From Gordonia sp. X0973 (GTDB lineage Bacteria; Actinomycetota; Actinomycetes; Mycobacteriales; Mycobacteriaceae): a stretch of 64,000 bases of DNA. The notes beneath the pieces are model-generated. The model searched no databases and was not told where the DNA came from. It was given only the letters and a program-made list of their open reading frames with translations. A program made the position numbers and the translations under genes. The stretch covers positions 2,976,001 through 3,040,000 of the forward strand of contig NZ_CP054691.1 of NCBI RefSeq assembly GCF_013348785.1, read 5' to 3'. Shown here in pieces: positions 16,079-23,480 of this stretch. Each line of letters starts with the position of its first letter. Position 1 is the stretch's first letter.

Positions 16079-17728
16079 TTACTGACCGAAGTTCGGTTGG
16101 AAGCCGCCGCCTCCGCCTCCGCCGAACCCGAAGCCGTGACTACCCGACGACGTGCCCGGGTTCTGAGCACCGGAGCCGGTAGACGACGGTCCTGTCGATC
16201 CGCCGCCGTTGGGCCCGGTCAACGCGCCTTGCGGCGGGGTCTGCACGGCAGCACCTTGGCCTTGCGGCGGGGTCTGCACTGCGGCGCCCTGGTTGCCCCC
16301 GCCCCACGACGGCGGGCTGGTCCACTGCGGCGGGCTGAACGACGGCGGCTTGTACGCCGGCGCCGGGGGCGGCGTGTATGCGGGCGCCTGACCCACCTGC
16401 GGCGCCACCGGGTTGGTGCCCTGCGGCGTGAACTGGAAGCTCGTCGGCGGCTTCACCGTGTTGCCCAGACTCTTCCCGACGTCGACCTTCGGGGTGTTGT
16501 CGAGGAAACTGTTCGTGCTCGGCGTCGACGCGGCCAGGGGTGCCACGCTCGGCGCCTCCACCGGCGTCAGCGTCGTCGAAGCGACGCGCAAGGTGGTGGT
16601 CGGATCGGTCTGTGTCAGCGAGAACGGCAGTGAGCTTCCGCTGCTACCGCCGATCAGGCCGCCCAACAGCTGCCCCAACGCCAGCAGGTTCTCGCCCGGG
16701 AATCTGATGTTGTTGAATCCGAGCCCGTGGACCTCGGGAAGCCACTGCGACGTGTCCAGCGAGTTCAGGTCGACGAGCGGGAAGCCGAAGTAGTTCGGCG
16801 TGTTCGGCGTCGCGACGTTCGTGGCCGACGACGCGATCGCCGGGAAGATCGTCACCTTCTGCCCGAGCCATTCCGCCGTGATCGGGCTCTTCAACCCGTA
16901 GTCGCTGGTCAGCGAGACAAGACTCGGCAGACCGTAGGCGCCCGTACGACCGCCCGCGCTGAAACCGAGTCGGACGAAGTCCTGGGTGAGGAGCTTCTGG
17001 ATCGCGCGGCTGTCGCCGCTCAACAGGCCGTTGATCAGCTTGCTGGTCACATCGCCGGGGTCGGTCAGCAGCGAGAGGATCGCCAACGGGTTGACGATCG
17101 CCCCGGAGATCGATTTGTCGTTCGGGTTGTAGTCGCCGTTGAGTACCGCGAGGACGTTCACACAACCGCCGTCGGTCGACGAATACGCGACGGTCAGGCC
17201 GCCGAGACAGGCGACTTGGGCTGCTTGCACATTGCCGTCGAGCGCCGAGTCGACGGCCGATTGCGGTGCCCCCATCGCCTGGAGAATCCCCGCGACCGCG
17301 AGACGGACCGGGAGGCCCACGACACCGGTTGGCAGCGGCAGATCAGTGGTCGCCAACCCGAGGCCGAGCATCGAGAACGCGGTCGCGCTGTGACCCGCTC
17401 CGGCCATCGAGATGGCGTAGGAGAGGGGCAGTACGGCGGTCGAGTTGGAGTCTCCGAGCAGATTGAGACTCTGCAGCGTCTGATATGCCGTGCTGCCCGC
17501 GCTCTCGCCGAGCACCAGTTGGAGGAGTCCCTCCGGATCCAGCGCGGTGCCACCCAGGTAGGAGTTCGAAGCGGCCTGTGCCTGCGGCGGCGCGACGAGG
17601 CCAGCTCCCAATGTGAGCGCGGATGCGGCTGCTACGGCCGCAACGGTCCCCCGGAGTTTGCGACTCTTGCGCCGTGCCGCTCTGTTCTCATTCCCCCGAC
17701 CCCCGACATTGATCTTCGTTGTCTTCAC
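16079..17728 (-). CDS. secreted protein of unknown family, paralogue of 17892-19772
   Basis: 549 residues from GTG at 17728. A long basic n-region (RAARRKSRKLR) and hydrophobic core lead to APPQAQA, a signal peptidase I site near residue 53. Residues 55-330 form the conserved domain shared with the next gene: NPLAILSLLTDP.DVTSKL, LLTQD, SLTSDYGL.SPIT, WLGQKVTIFP and TPNYF. Two cysteines in the first half (CLGG, GGCVN) are shared with the paralogue. From about residue 390 the chain is Pro/Ser/Thr-rich, with a duplicated AAVQTPPQG and a Gly/Phe-rich end. I do not recognise the family. A CRP/GlxR-like site lies at 17808-17823. Confidence 0.8.
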   Translation of the reverse strand: MKTTKINVGGRGNENRAARRKSRKLRGTVAAVAAASALTLGAGLVAPPQAQAASNSYLGGTALDPEGLLQLVLGESAGSTAYQTLQSLNLLGDSNSTAVLPLSYAISMAGAGHSATAFSMLGLGLATTDLPLPTGVVGLPVRLAVAGILQAMGAPQSAVDSALDGNVQAAQVACLGGLTVAYSSTDGGCVNVLAVLNGDYNPNDKSISGAIVNPLAILSLLTDPGDVTSKLINGLLSGDSRAIQKLLTQDFVRLGFSAGGRTGAYGLPSLVSLTSDYGLKSPITAEWLGQKVTIFPAIASSATNVATPNTPNYFGFPLVDLNSLDTSQWLPEVHGLGFNNIRFPGENLLALGQLLGGLIGGSSGSSLPFSLTQTDPTTTLRVASTTLTPVEAPSVAPLAASTPSTNSFLDNTPKVDVGKSLGNTVKPPTSFQFTPQGTNPVAPQVGQAPAYTPPPAPAYKPPSFSPPQWTSPPSWGGGNQGAAVQTPPQGQGAAVQTPPQGALTGPNGGGSTGPSSTGSGAQNPGTSSGSHGFGFGGGGGGGFQPNFGQ

Positions 17729-17807
17729 GACTGAACACCTGCCTGCCCTGGTCGACTACGCCGGCGAATCACCGGTGTTCATCGATTGAAACACCAAATT
17801 TGCCAGT

Positions 17808-17823
17808 TGTGACGCAGATCACG
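17808..17823. promoter_or_regulatory. CRP/GlxR-like binding site
   Basis: TGTGA-CGCAGA-TCACG matches the CRP-family consensus TGTGA-N6-TCACA at nine of ten arm bases. It is centred about 87 bases upstream of the GTG start at 17728. A similar site lies at the equivalent place before the paralogous gene. Confidence 0.55.
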
Positions 17824-17840
17824 TCAATTCGGACAAGACA

Positions 17841-17875
17841 AACACCCGCCGGGACCGAAGTCCCTGACGGGTGTT
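17841..17875 (-). terminator. hairpin terminator
   Basis: AACACCCG and CGGGTGTT form the outer stem and GGGAC/GTCCC the inner stem around a CGAA loop. It follows the stop of the 17892-19772 gene by 16 bases. Confidence 0.65.
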
Positions 17876-17891
17876 CGTCAGTTGGGGCTGC

Positions 17892-19772
17892 CTACTGCCC
17901 GGTAGTCGGGGCACCCGCACTCGGGCTGCCGCCGGTCGGGCTGCTGACGGCCGGGCTTCCGCCCGTCGTCGGCGCCGATCCGCCACCCGCCGGTCCGGTG
18001 AACGGTGACGCGGGCGCCGCGGGAGCCGGCGCCGGCGCCGGCTGCGCGGGTCCGCTGTTCAGGCTGCCGCCCAGGTTCGGCGGCGTCCCCAGGGAGGGGG
18101 CGGGAGCCGGAGCAAGGTTCGGAGCCGGATTGGCGGGGGTGTTGCTCTGCGTGTGACCGTCGAGGAAGCTCGGGCGGCTCGGCACGAAGCTGTGCTGCGT
18201 TCCGGCCGTGTCCGACGCCGACGGTGCGCTGTGCTGGATACCAGGCGCGGACACCGAAGGAAGATTCTTCAGTCGCGGCAGCGCGGCGGTACCTTCGGGC
18301 ACCGAGCGGCTCTCGGTCCCACTGGGCGTGGTCGCGGCCTGAACATTGTTCGTGAGCGTCTCGGTCGTCGCCGCGCGCAGCGCCGAGTTGCTGTCCAGGT
18401 TCGCCGACGACGGCGCCGCGAGAGCGGTGGCGTTGTTGGTACCCAAAAGGCCGCCAAGCGGATTCGAGTTGCCGTTCGCGAAGAGGTTGAACAACCCGAA
18501 GTTGAGATTGTCCAGGCTGAGTCCGGTTACACCGGGCATCAGCTGCGACGGGTCGAACGTCCCCGAGAGCTGCGGCAGCGCGAGGTAGTTGGGAGTCGAC
18601 TTGTGGTTGATCTCGCCGGTCCTCGGGAAGATCGTCAGATTCTGCCCGAGCCAGGAGACCGTGATCGGATTGATCAGGCCGTAGTCACTGGTGAACGCGA
18701 CCAGGTTCGGCAGCTGTTGCCCGAGAATCTTCGCCCCGTTGCGGTCGCCGCCGATCGTCAAACGGCCGATGTCCGCGGTGAGGAGATCCTGCAACGAACT
18801 GCCGTTCAGGATGCCGGTGACCAGCTTGGTGAGGACGCTGCTGGGGTCGCTCAGGATCTCGAGCAGCGCGAACGGGTTGGTGACGGCCGCCTGAACCTCG
18901 GGGATCTTGCCGCCGGTCAGGACTCGGCCATCGAGCGTGCCGAGGATGTTCGCACATCCGCCGACTCCTTCGGCGTAGGCAGCGGTGACGGCACCGAGGC
19001 AGTCGAGTCGCTTCACACCCGGAATCGCCAGACCGGTGTCGATACCGACGATCTTGATCGGAACGCTGTCGGTGTTCCAGGCGTTTGCCATGCCGATGAC
19101 GGCGATCGCGAAGGAGGTGCGACCTCCGGAGGCTCCGGCGGTCGCGACGCTGAACGGGAGATAGGAGATCGCCGTCGCCTTACCGCCGGTCGACGCCAGC
19201 GCGAACTGGAATCCGTCGCCGATGACCTTCGCGGTGCCCTGGGCGATCGGCGGCTGAGCGGTACTACCGCCGAGATCGGTGATGATCTGGCGAATCAGTT
19301 TGTTGACGCCCAGCCATCCGAAGAGCGTGTTGTCGTTGTTGATCTTGTCGATCGTGTTGTTCCACACCGTGTCGGGAACGCCTTCGATATGCGACGGCAG
19401 CACGACGGCGATGCCCGTTCCGGTCGACTGCGAACAATCGGCTGTACCGCCCTGGCCGTTCGTGGCGGTGGCACCGCTCGCACACAGCTCGGTGCGCCAC
19501 TCGGATGCGAGTTTCGCGCCGGCCTTGTTCACGATGGCATCGAGCACCTGGTGATAGGGGTCGCCGTCCAGGCCACCCTTGCCGTTCAGCCAGTTTGTTA
19601 CGTCGTCCAGCCCGGCCGCGTGCGCCTGCTGCGGAGGAGCGATCAGGCCCCCACCCAGCGTCAGCGCCGACACCGCGGCCACCCCGGCGATGGCACCACG
19701 CATCTTGATGCCCCGGCGGGTGACCTTCGGCTCGACCTCCCGGTCCTTGCCACCACTGTTAACAGCCTTCAC
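17892..19772 (-). CDS. secreted protein of unknown family, paralogue of 16079-17728
   Basis: 626 residues from GTG at 19772, chosen because an AGGAG site sits five bases before it and because the paralogue starts with a matching basic region; the frame is open to 19844. The signal peptide ends near PPQQAHAA. The conserved domain (about 45-420) shares with the neighbour CLGAVTAAY, GGCANILG, NPFALLEILSDPSSVLTKL, LLTADIGRL, FTSDYGLINPITVSWLGQ and LTIFP; this copy is longer before that core. A Pro/Ala/Ser/Gly-rich tail with a TGGSP-like repeat makes up the last 200 residues. The family is not recognised. The gene is divergent from the mycolyltransferase gene and has a CRP/GlxR-like site upstream. 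Confidence 0.8.
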   Translation of the reverse strand: MKAVNSGGKDREVEPKVTRRGIKMRGAIAGVAAVSALTLGGGLIAPPQQAHAAGLDDVTNWLNGKGGLDGDPYHQVLDAIVNKAGAKLASEWRTELCASGATATNGQGGTADCSQSTGTGIAVVLPSHIEGVPDTVWNNTIDKINNDNTLFGWLGVNKLIRQIITDLGGSTAQPPIAQGTAKVIGDGFQFALASTGGKATAISYLPFSVATAGASGGRTSFAIAVIGMANAWNTDSVPIKIVGIDTGLAIPGVKRLDCLGAVTAAYAEGVGGCANILGTLDGRVLTGGKIPEVQAAVTNPFALLEILSDPSSVLTKLVTGILNGSSLQDLLTADIGRLTIGGDRNGAKILGQQLPNLVAFTSDYGLINPITVSWLGQNLTIFPRTGEINHKSTPNYLALPQLSGTFDPSQLMPGVTGLSLDNLNFGLFNLFANGNSNPLGGLLGTNNATALAAPSSANLDSNSALRAATTETLTNNVQAATTPSGTESRSVPEGTAALPRLKNLPSVSAPGIQHSAPSASDTAGTQHSFVPSRPSFLDGHTQSNTPANPAPNLAPAPAPSLGTPPNLGGSLNSGPAQPAPAPAPAAPASPFTGPAGGGSAPTTGGSPAVSSPTGGSPSAGAPTTGQ

Positions 19773-19857
19773 GGCCACTCCTGTCGTCCCTGGTCGATCT
19801 GCGATCAGCCCCGGCGGTATGCCGGTAGTTACCGATTCAAGCAAGGAATCTAGATGA

Positions 19858-19873
19858 CGTGACGTGGTTCACA
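19858..19873. promoter_or_regulatory. CRP/GlxR-like binding site
   Basis: CGTGA-CGTGGT-TCACA matches TGTGA-N6-TCACA at nine of ten arm bases. It is centred about 94 bases upstream of the GTG start at 19772, in the 356-base gap to the divergent mycolyltransferase gene (20129). The rest of that gap shows no other clear signal. Confidence 0.55.
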
Positions 19874-20128
19874 CAAATCGCCTCGCGGCGAGTCTGACCT
19901 GCACAGATGTCCAGAACAGTGGGTCGCGTGTCCAAGTCTGGTGACCCGAACGGGACCCGAGTCCGGATACTCCGCAGGTCAGGGCCAGTCTAGACAAATA
20001 GGGCGAACCCCGGAAACCGCGAAAGGTCTCGGAACGGCCCCGCTCCGGCCGCAGTCGGGTGACCTGACAGGAAGGTCCCAGGCAGCCCCGGTATCCTCGG
20101 TCACCGACTGTCTACGAAAGGACCGGGC

Positions 20129-21118
20129 GTGCGGGGATTCCGCTTCATTGGAATGGTGCTGGCCGCATTGATGGCTGCGGCGCTGTGCGCCGGGACCGCG
20201 CAAGCCGCTCCCGCCTCCCGCATCACGAGCAGCTACGACGACGGCCCGCAGGAGACGACGCTCGTCGTGTACTCCGCGGCCATGCGCCAGGCCTACCCCA
20301 TCACGGTCCTTAAGCCGCGCAACCAGAACAAGCCGGCCCCGGTCCTCTATCTGCTCAACGGCGCCGGCGGCGGCGAGGACTCGGCCACCTGGGCCGCACG
20401 CACCACCTACACCAAGTTCTTCAAGAACAAGAACGTCTACGTGGTCACCCCCATCGGCGGCGCCTTCAGCTACTACACCGACTGGATGCACCGCGACCTC
20501 ATGCTCGGCAAGCCCATGTGGCAGACCTTCCTCACCAAGGAACTGCCCCCGCTGATCAACGCGAAGTTCAACACGACCAAGCGCAACGCCGTCGCCGGCA
20601 TCTCGATGGCGGGCACCTCGGTGTTCAACCTGGCAATCGCGAAGCCCGGCCTGTACCGCTCCGTCGCCGCCTTCAGCGGCTGCGCCCGCACCAGCGACCC
20701 GCTGGGCCAGCAGTACATCAAGATGGTCATCGACCGCGGCCAGGGCAACATCGCCAACATGTGGGGCCCGCTCAACGGTCCCGGTTGGCGCAAGAACGAC
20801 CCGTACATCCAGGCACCGCGCCTGCGCGGCACCAAGATCTACATGACCACCGGCACCGGACTCCCCGGTGCGCACGAGAACCTCGCCGACAAGGGCATCG
20901 CCGGCGACCCCGGCACCCTGGCCAACCAGACCATCGTCGGCGGACTCATCGAAGCCGCGGTCAACCAGTGCACGCAGGACATGGCCGTCCGCCTGAGCTC
21001 GTTGGGCATCCCGTTCAAGCTCACTACCCGCCCCGGCGGCACCCACTCGTGGGGCTACTGGGAGGACGATCTCCACAACACCTGGCCCAGCCTGGCCCGC
21101 GACCTGCGCACGCGGTAG
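20129..21118 (+). CDS. secreted mycolyltransferase / antigen 85-type esterase
   Basis: 329 residues from GTG at 20129 after an AAAGGA site. A signal peptide ends near TAQA (residue 26). The alpha/beta-hydrolase domain of the antigen 85 (esterase D) family follows: LYLLNGAGGGED with a Trp in the next helix, VVTPIGG, the nucleophile elbow GISMAG with Ser159, and the late histidine in GGTHSWGYW near residue 311. Such enzymes move mycolic acids between trehalose monomycolates and arabinogalactan outside the membrane. A CxxC-type pair is absent, but two cysteines (about 177 and 285) remain. This implies a mycolate-bearing host. Confidence 0.9.
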   Translation: MRGFRFIGMVLAALMAAALCAGTAQAAPASRITSSYDDGPQETTLVVYSAAMRQAYPITVLKPRNQNKPAPVLYLLNGAGGGEDSATWAARTTYTKFFKNKNVYVVTPIGGAFSYYTDWMHRDLMLGKPMWQTFLTKELPPLINAKFNTTKRNAVAGISMAGTSVFNLAIAKPGLYRSVAAFSGCARTSDPLGQQYIKMVIDRGQGNIANMWGPLNGPGWRKNDPYIQAPRLRGTKIYMTTGTGLPGAHENLADKGIAGDPGTLANQTIVGGLIEAAVNQCTQDMAVRLSSLGIPFKLTTRPGGTHSWGYWEDDLHNTWPSLARDLRTR

Positions 21119-21135
21119 GTCTTCGCCCTTTCGGG

Positions 21136-21222
21136 GGTCTCGATACGGTTCCTCGCCTAGCGGCGGTCTCGATACGGTTCCTCGCCTAGCGGCGGTCTCG
21201 ATACGGTTCCTCGCCTAGCGGC
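21136..21222. repeat. three tandem copies of a 29-bp unit
   Basis: Three identical head-to-tail 29-base units begin at 21136, 21165 and 21194, each starting GGTCTCGATACGG and ending GCCTAGCGGC. They are the left arm of the dispersed element that continues to about 21350. There are no spacers between units. Confidence 0.9.
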
Positions 21223-21350
21223 TCGGATCCACTCGACCACCCCGGATCCACTCGACCACCCCGGATCCACCGCCGGATCGAGTGACCGCGACGAAGGAGC
21301 AGTCGTATCGAGATCTCGACCACCCCGGATCGATCTCGACCAGCGCTGAC
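21223..21350. repeat. body of the dispersed palindromic element, upstream copy
   Basis: A run of GGATCCACTCGACCACCCC units followed by CGAGTGACCGCGACGAAGG and an inverted arm containing GTATCGAGATCTCGACC. The same series follows the IS element at 23342-23440. The right arm is partly the inverse of the GGTCTCGATAC left arm. No gene lies in 21119-21437; it holds this repeat and then the operator and ribosome site of the next gene. Confidence 0.8.
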
Positions 21351-21407
21351 GACGTCGAGATCGCCCGACCACTGTCGGATACGCGCGACCACCGATAGGC
21401 TACGAAC

Positions 21408-21421
21408 GAGAACACGTTCTA
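21408..21421. promoter_or_regulatory. KstR-like box upstream of the decarboxylase-family gene
   Basis: GAGAACACGTTCTA matches TnnAACnnGTTnnA at all but the first base and contains the 12-base palindrome AGAACACGTTCT. It sits 17 bases before the GTG start at 21438. Confidence 0.5.
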
Positions 21422-21437
21422 GTTATCGGGAGGCGTT

Positions 21438-22196
21438 GTGCCCAGCCATCAGGTCCTCGGGACCACCGTCGAAATGCCGGTGCAGATCCGCGACGCGCGC
21501 TGCTTCGTCGCCGGGTTCAGCGCGTCGGCCGACGCCGTCCGCCGCGCCATCGCACCGACCGACCTGCAACCGGTCGTCATCAATCCGCGTAGCCTCGATC
21601 CACGGCGGTTCGGCCAGGCCCGCACCGTGGCGATGCTCGTATTCGTCCAGTACATCGACGGCGACCTGGGTCCCTACCACGAGTTCGGCGTCTGCTTCCT
21701 CGTCAACGAGCCGGGCACCTCGACGTCGCCGGTCGCCTCCCTGCGCTCACTCCTGCGCAGCGACGCCCGCGCCCTGATCCACCACCTACCCGTCGACGGG
21801 GAGTTCACCCTCGCCGCGGGTCGGGGGATCTGGGGCTTCCCCAAGACGATGGCGGAGTTCGACGTCGATCACGACTCCCCGCGCAAGCACGGCGCCGTGC
21901 GCGCCGACGACCAAGAGATCTGCGACCTCACGATCGCACCCGGAATCCCGGTGCCCGACCAACCCGGCGGCGCGACGTTGCAGGCCTACTCCCACCTCGA
22001 CGGCACCACTCGACGCACCCCGTGGCGCCTCTCCGGAACCCACGGCGTCCGCACCCGCCCCGGCGGCGCGAAACTCGTCCTCGGCGGGCACCCGATCGCC
22101 GACGAGCTGCGCTCCCTGGACCTCTCCCGCCACGCGCTCATGACCTCGTCGGTGGCGAAACTGCAGATGTCGTTCGACGACGCCGTGGTCGTGTAG
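21438..22196 (+). CDS. acetoacetate decarboxylase family protein
   Basis: 252 residues from GTG at 21438, preceded by GGGAGG. It has the acetoacetate decarboxylase (ADC-like) fold signatures: an N-terminal strand pair with the PVQIRDA start, YHEFGVCFLV in the middle, and GIWGFPKTMAEFDV, the most diagnostic segment. A catalytic lysine cannot be assigned with confidence; K in GFPKTM is a candidate. The KstR-like box directly upstream hints at a place in sterol or related ring catabolism, but no other catabolic gene is adjacent. The gene is flanked on both sides by copies of the dispersed repeat. Confidence 0.85.
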   Translation: MPSHQVLGTTVEMPVQIRDARCFVAGFSASADAVRRAIAPTDLQPVVINPRSLDPRRFGQARTVAMLVFVQYIDGDLGPYHEFGVCFLVNEPGTSTSPVASLRSLLRSDARALIHHLPVDGEFTLAAGRGIWGFPKTMAEFDVDHDSPRKHGAVRADDQEICDLTIAPGIPVPDQPGGATLQAYSHLDGTTRRTPWRLSGTHGVRTRPGGAKLVLGGHPIADELRSLDLSRHALMTSSVAKLQMSFDDAVVV

Positions 22197-22217
22197 CTGG
22201 CATTTCGTCGCACGAGG

Positions 22218-22241
22218 TCTCGATACGGTTCCTCGCCTAGC
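22218..22241. repeat. left part of dispersed element interrupted by the IS
   Basis: GGTCTCGATACGGTTCCTCG then CCTAGC, identical to the 29-base unit at 21194 up to the insertion point. The continuation of the unit resumes at 23336 beyond the IS. Confidence 0.85.
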
Positions 22242-23335
22242 TGTACTTCCCCGACACGTTGTGAACGGGTGAGGTGAGGCGAAGACCTCCGGGCAGGATG
22301 TGGGTTACCACACTCACCATCTCGCCACGGAGGTCTTCATGACCCACGCTAATGCACCTCTGACTCCTACGGGCCGTCGACGTCTGGCTGTGCTGGTTGT
22401 TGATCAGGGGTGGTCGTTGCGGCGTGCTGCTGAACGGTTTCAGTGCTCACCGGCAACGGCCAAACGCTGGTCTGACCGCTACCGGGCGGGGTTGCCGTTG
22501 ACCGATCGCAGCTCCCGACCCCAGTCCTCACCGCGGCGGCTGGCACGCAAGGTCGAACAACGAATCATCGGTCTGCGGTTCACCCGCCGGTGGGGGCCAC
22601 ATCGGATCGCCTATCACCTGGGCCTGAACAGATCGACCGTCGAGCAGGTCCTCAAGCGGTACCGCATGCCGTTGCTGGCCCATCTCGATCAAGCCACCGG
22701 ACTCCCGGTGCGCCGCCCGGCCCCGGTCCGATACGAAGTCGACCGGCCCGGGCGGCTGGTGCACATCGACATCAAGAAGCAAGGTCGAATCCCCGATGGC
22801 GGTGGTTGGCGCGCCCATGGCCGAGGCTCGATACAAGACCGGGCCGCAGACACCGCCCGGGAAAGAGCCTGCCGCGCGGGGGCGAAAAGCTCGCGCGGCT
22901 ACCGCTATCTGCATCACGCCGTCGACGACTACTCGCGGGTCGCCTATTCCGAGATCCTCGACGACGAACGTAAAGAGACCGCCGCAGGGTTCTGGTTACG
23001 GGCCAGCGAGTTCTTCGCAGGTATCGGCGTCACGGTCACCGCGGTGATGACCGACAACGGTGCCTGCTACCGCTCCCACGCCTTCGCCGACGCCCTGGGA
23101 CCCACGATCAAGCACAAGTGGACCCGCCCGTATCGACCGCAAACCAACGGGAAAGTCGAACGATTCAACCGCACCCTGGCCGCCGAATGGGCCTACGCCC
23201 GGCCCTACGCCAACGAAACCGAACGCGACGCCGCCTACACCGCCTGGCTACACCACTACAATCACCACCGACCCCACACCGGCATCGACGGCCAAGTCCC
23301 CTCAGCCCGCGTTCACAACCTCACAGGGAAGTACA
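22242..23335 (+). mobile_element. IS481-family insertion sequence, complete, with 6-bp target duplication
   Basis: 1094 bases bounded by imperfect inverted repeats: the left end starts TGTACTTCCC and carries TTGTGAACG further in, and the right end, read inverted, starts TGTACTTCCC and carries TTGTGAACG at the same offset. The six bases CCTAGC occur on both sides (22236-22241 and 23336-23341), a target site duplication. One transposase gene fills the element. The ends and frame are intact, so it may be active or recently inserted. Confidence 0.9.
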
Positions 23336-23340
23336 CCTAG
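22339..23340 (+). CDS. IS481 family transposase
   Basis: 333 residues from ATG at 22339 with GGAGG five bases before it. An N-terminal helix-turn-helix pair (about 10-75: GWSLRRAAERF, RWGPHRIAYHLGL) is followed by the DDE integrase core: Asp in HIDIKKQG, Asp in VMTDNGACY and Glu in NGKVERFNRTL, then the WLHHYNHHRPH motif. The stop codon TAG (23338-23340) lies outside the IS, in the target site duplication: the last IS base is the A of the penultimate codon. Confidence 0.95.
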   Translation: MTHANAPLTPTGRRRLAVLVVDQGWSLRRAAERFQCSPATAKRWSDRYRAGLPLTDRSSRPQSSPRRLARKVEQRIIGLRFTRRWGPHRIAYHLGLNRSTVEQVLKRYRMPLLAHLDQATGLPVRRPAPVRYEVDRPGRLVHIDIKKQGRIPDGGGWRAHGRGSIQDRAADTARERACRAGAKSSRGYRYLHHAVDDYSRVAYSEILDDERKETAAGFWLRASEFFAGIGVTVTAVMTDNGACYRSHAFADALGPTIKHKWTRPYRPQTNGKVERFNRTLAAEWAYARPYANETERDAAYTAWLHHYNHHRPHTGIDGQVPSARVHNLTGKYT

Positions 23341-23478
23341 CGGCTCGGATCCACTCGACCACCCCGGATCCACCGCCGGATCGAGTGACCGCGACGAAGG
23401 AGCGGTCGTATCGAGATCTCGACCACCCCGGATCACTCGACCACCCCGGATACACCGCCGGTCTTTCGACTCGACGCG
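23336..23478. repeat. right part of dispersed element after the IS
   Basis: Starts CCTAGCGGCTCGGATCCACT and continues with the same order of units as 21223-21350, with one GGATCCACTCGACCACCCC unit fewer. It ends just before the stop codon of the GH92 gene. Confidence 0.8.
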
Positions 23479-23480
23479 CA

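Noticed and set aside
21136..21222. Three 29-base repeats as a possible CRISPR array
   Set aside because: The units are head to tail with no spacers and match a dispersed element found elsewhere in the window; no cas genes are near.
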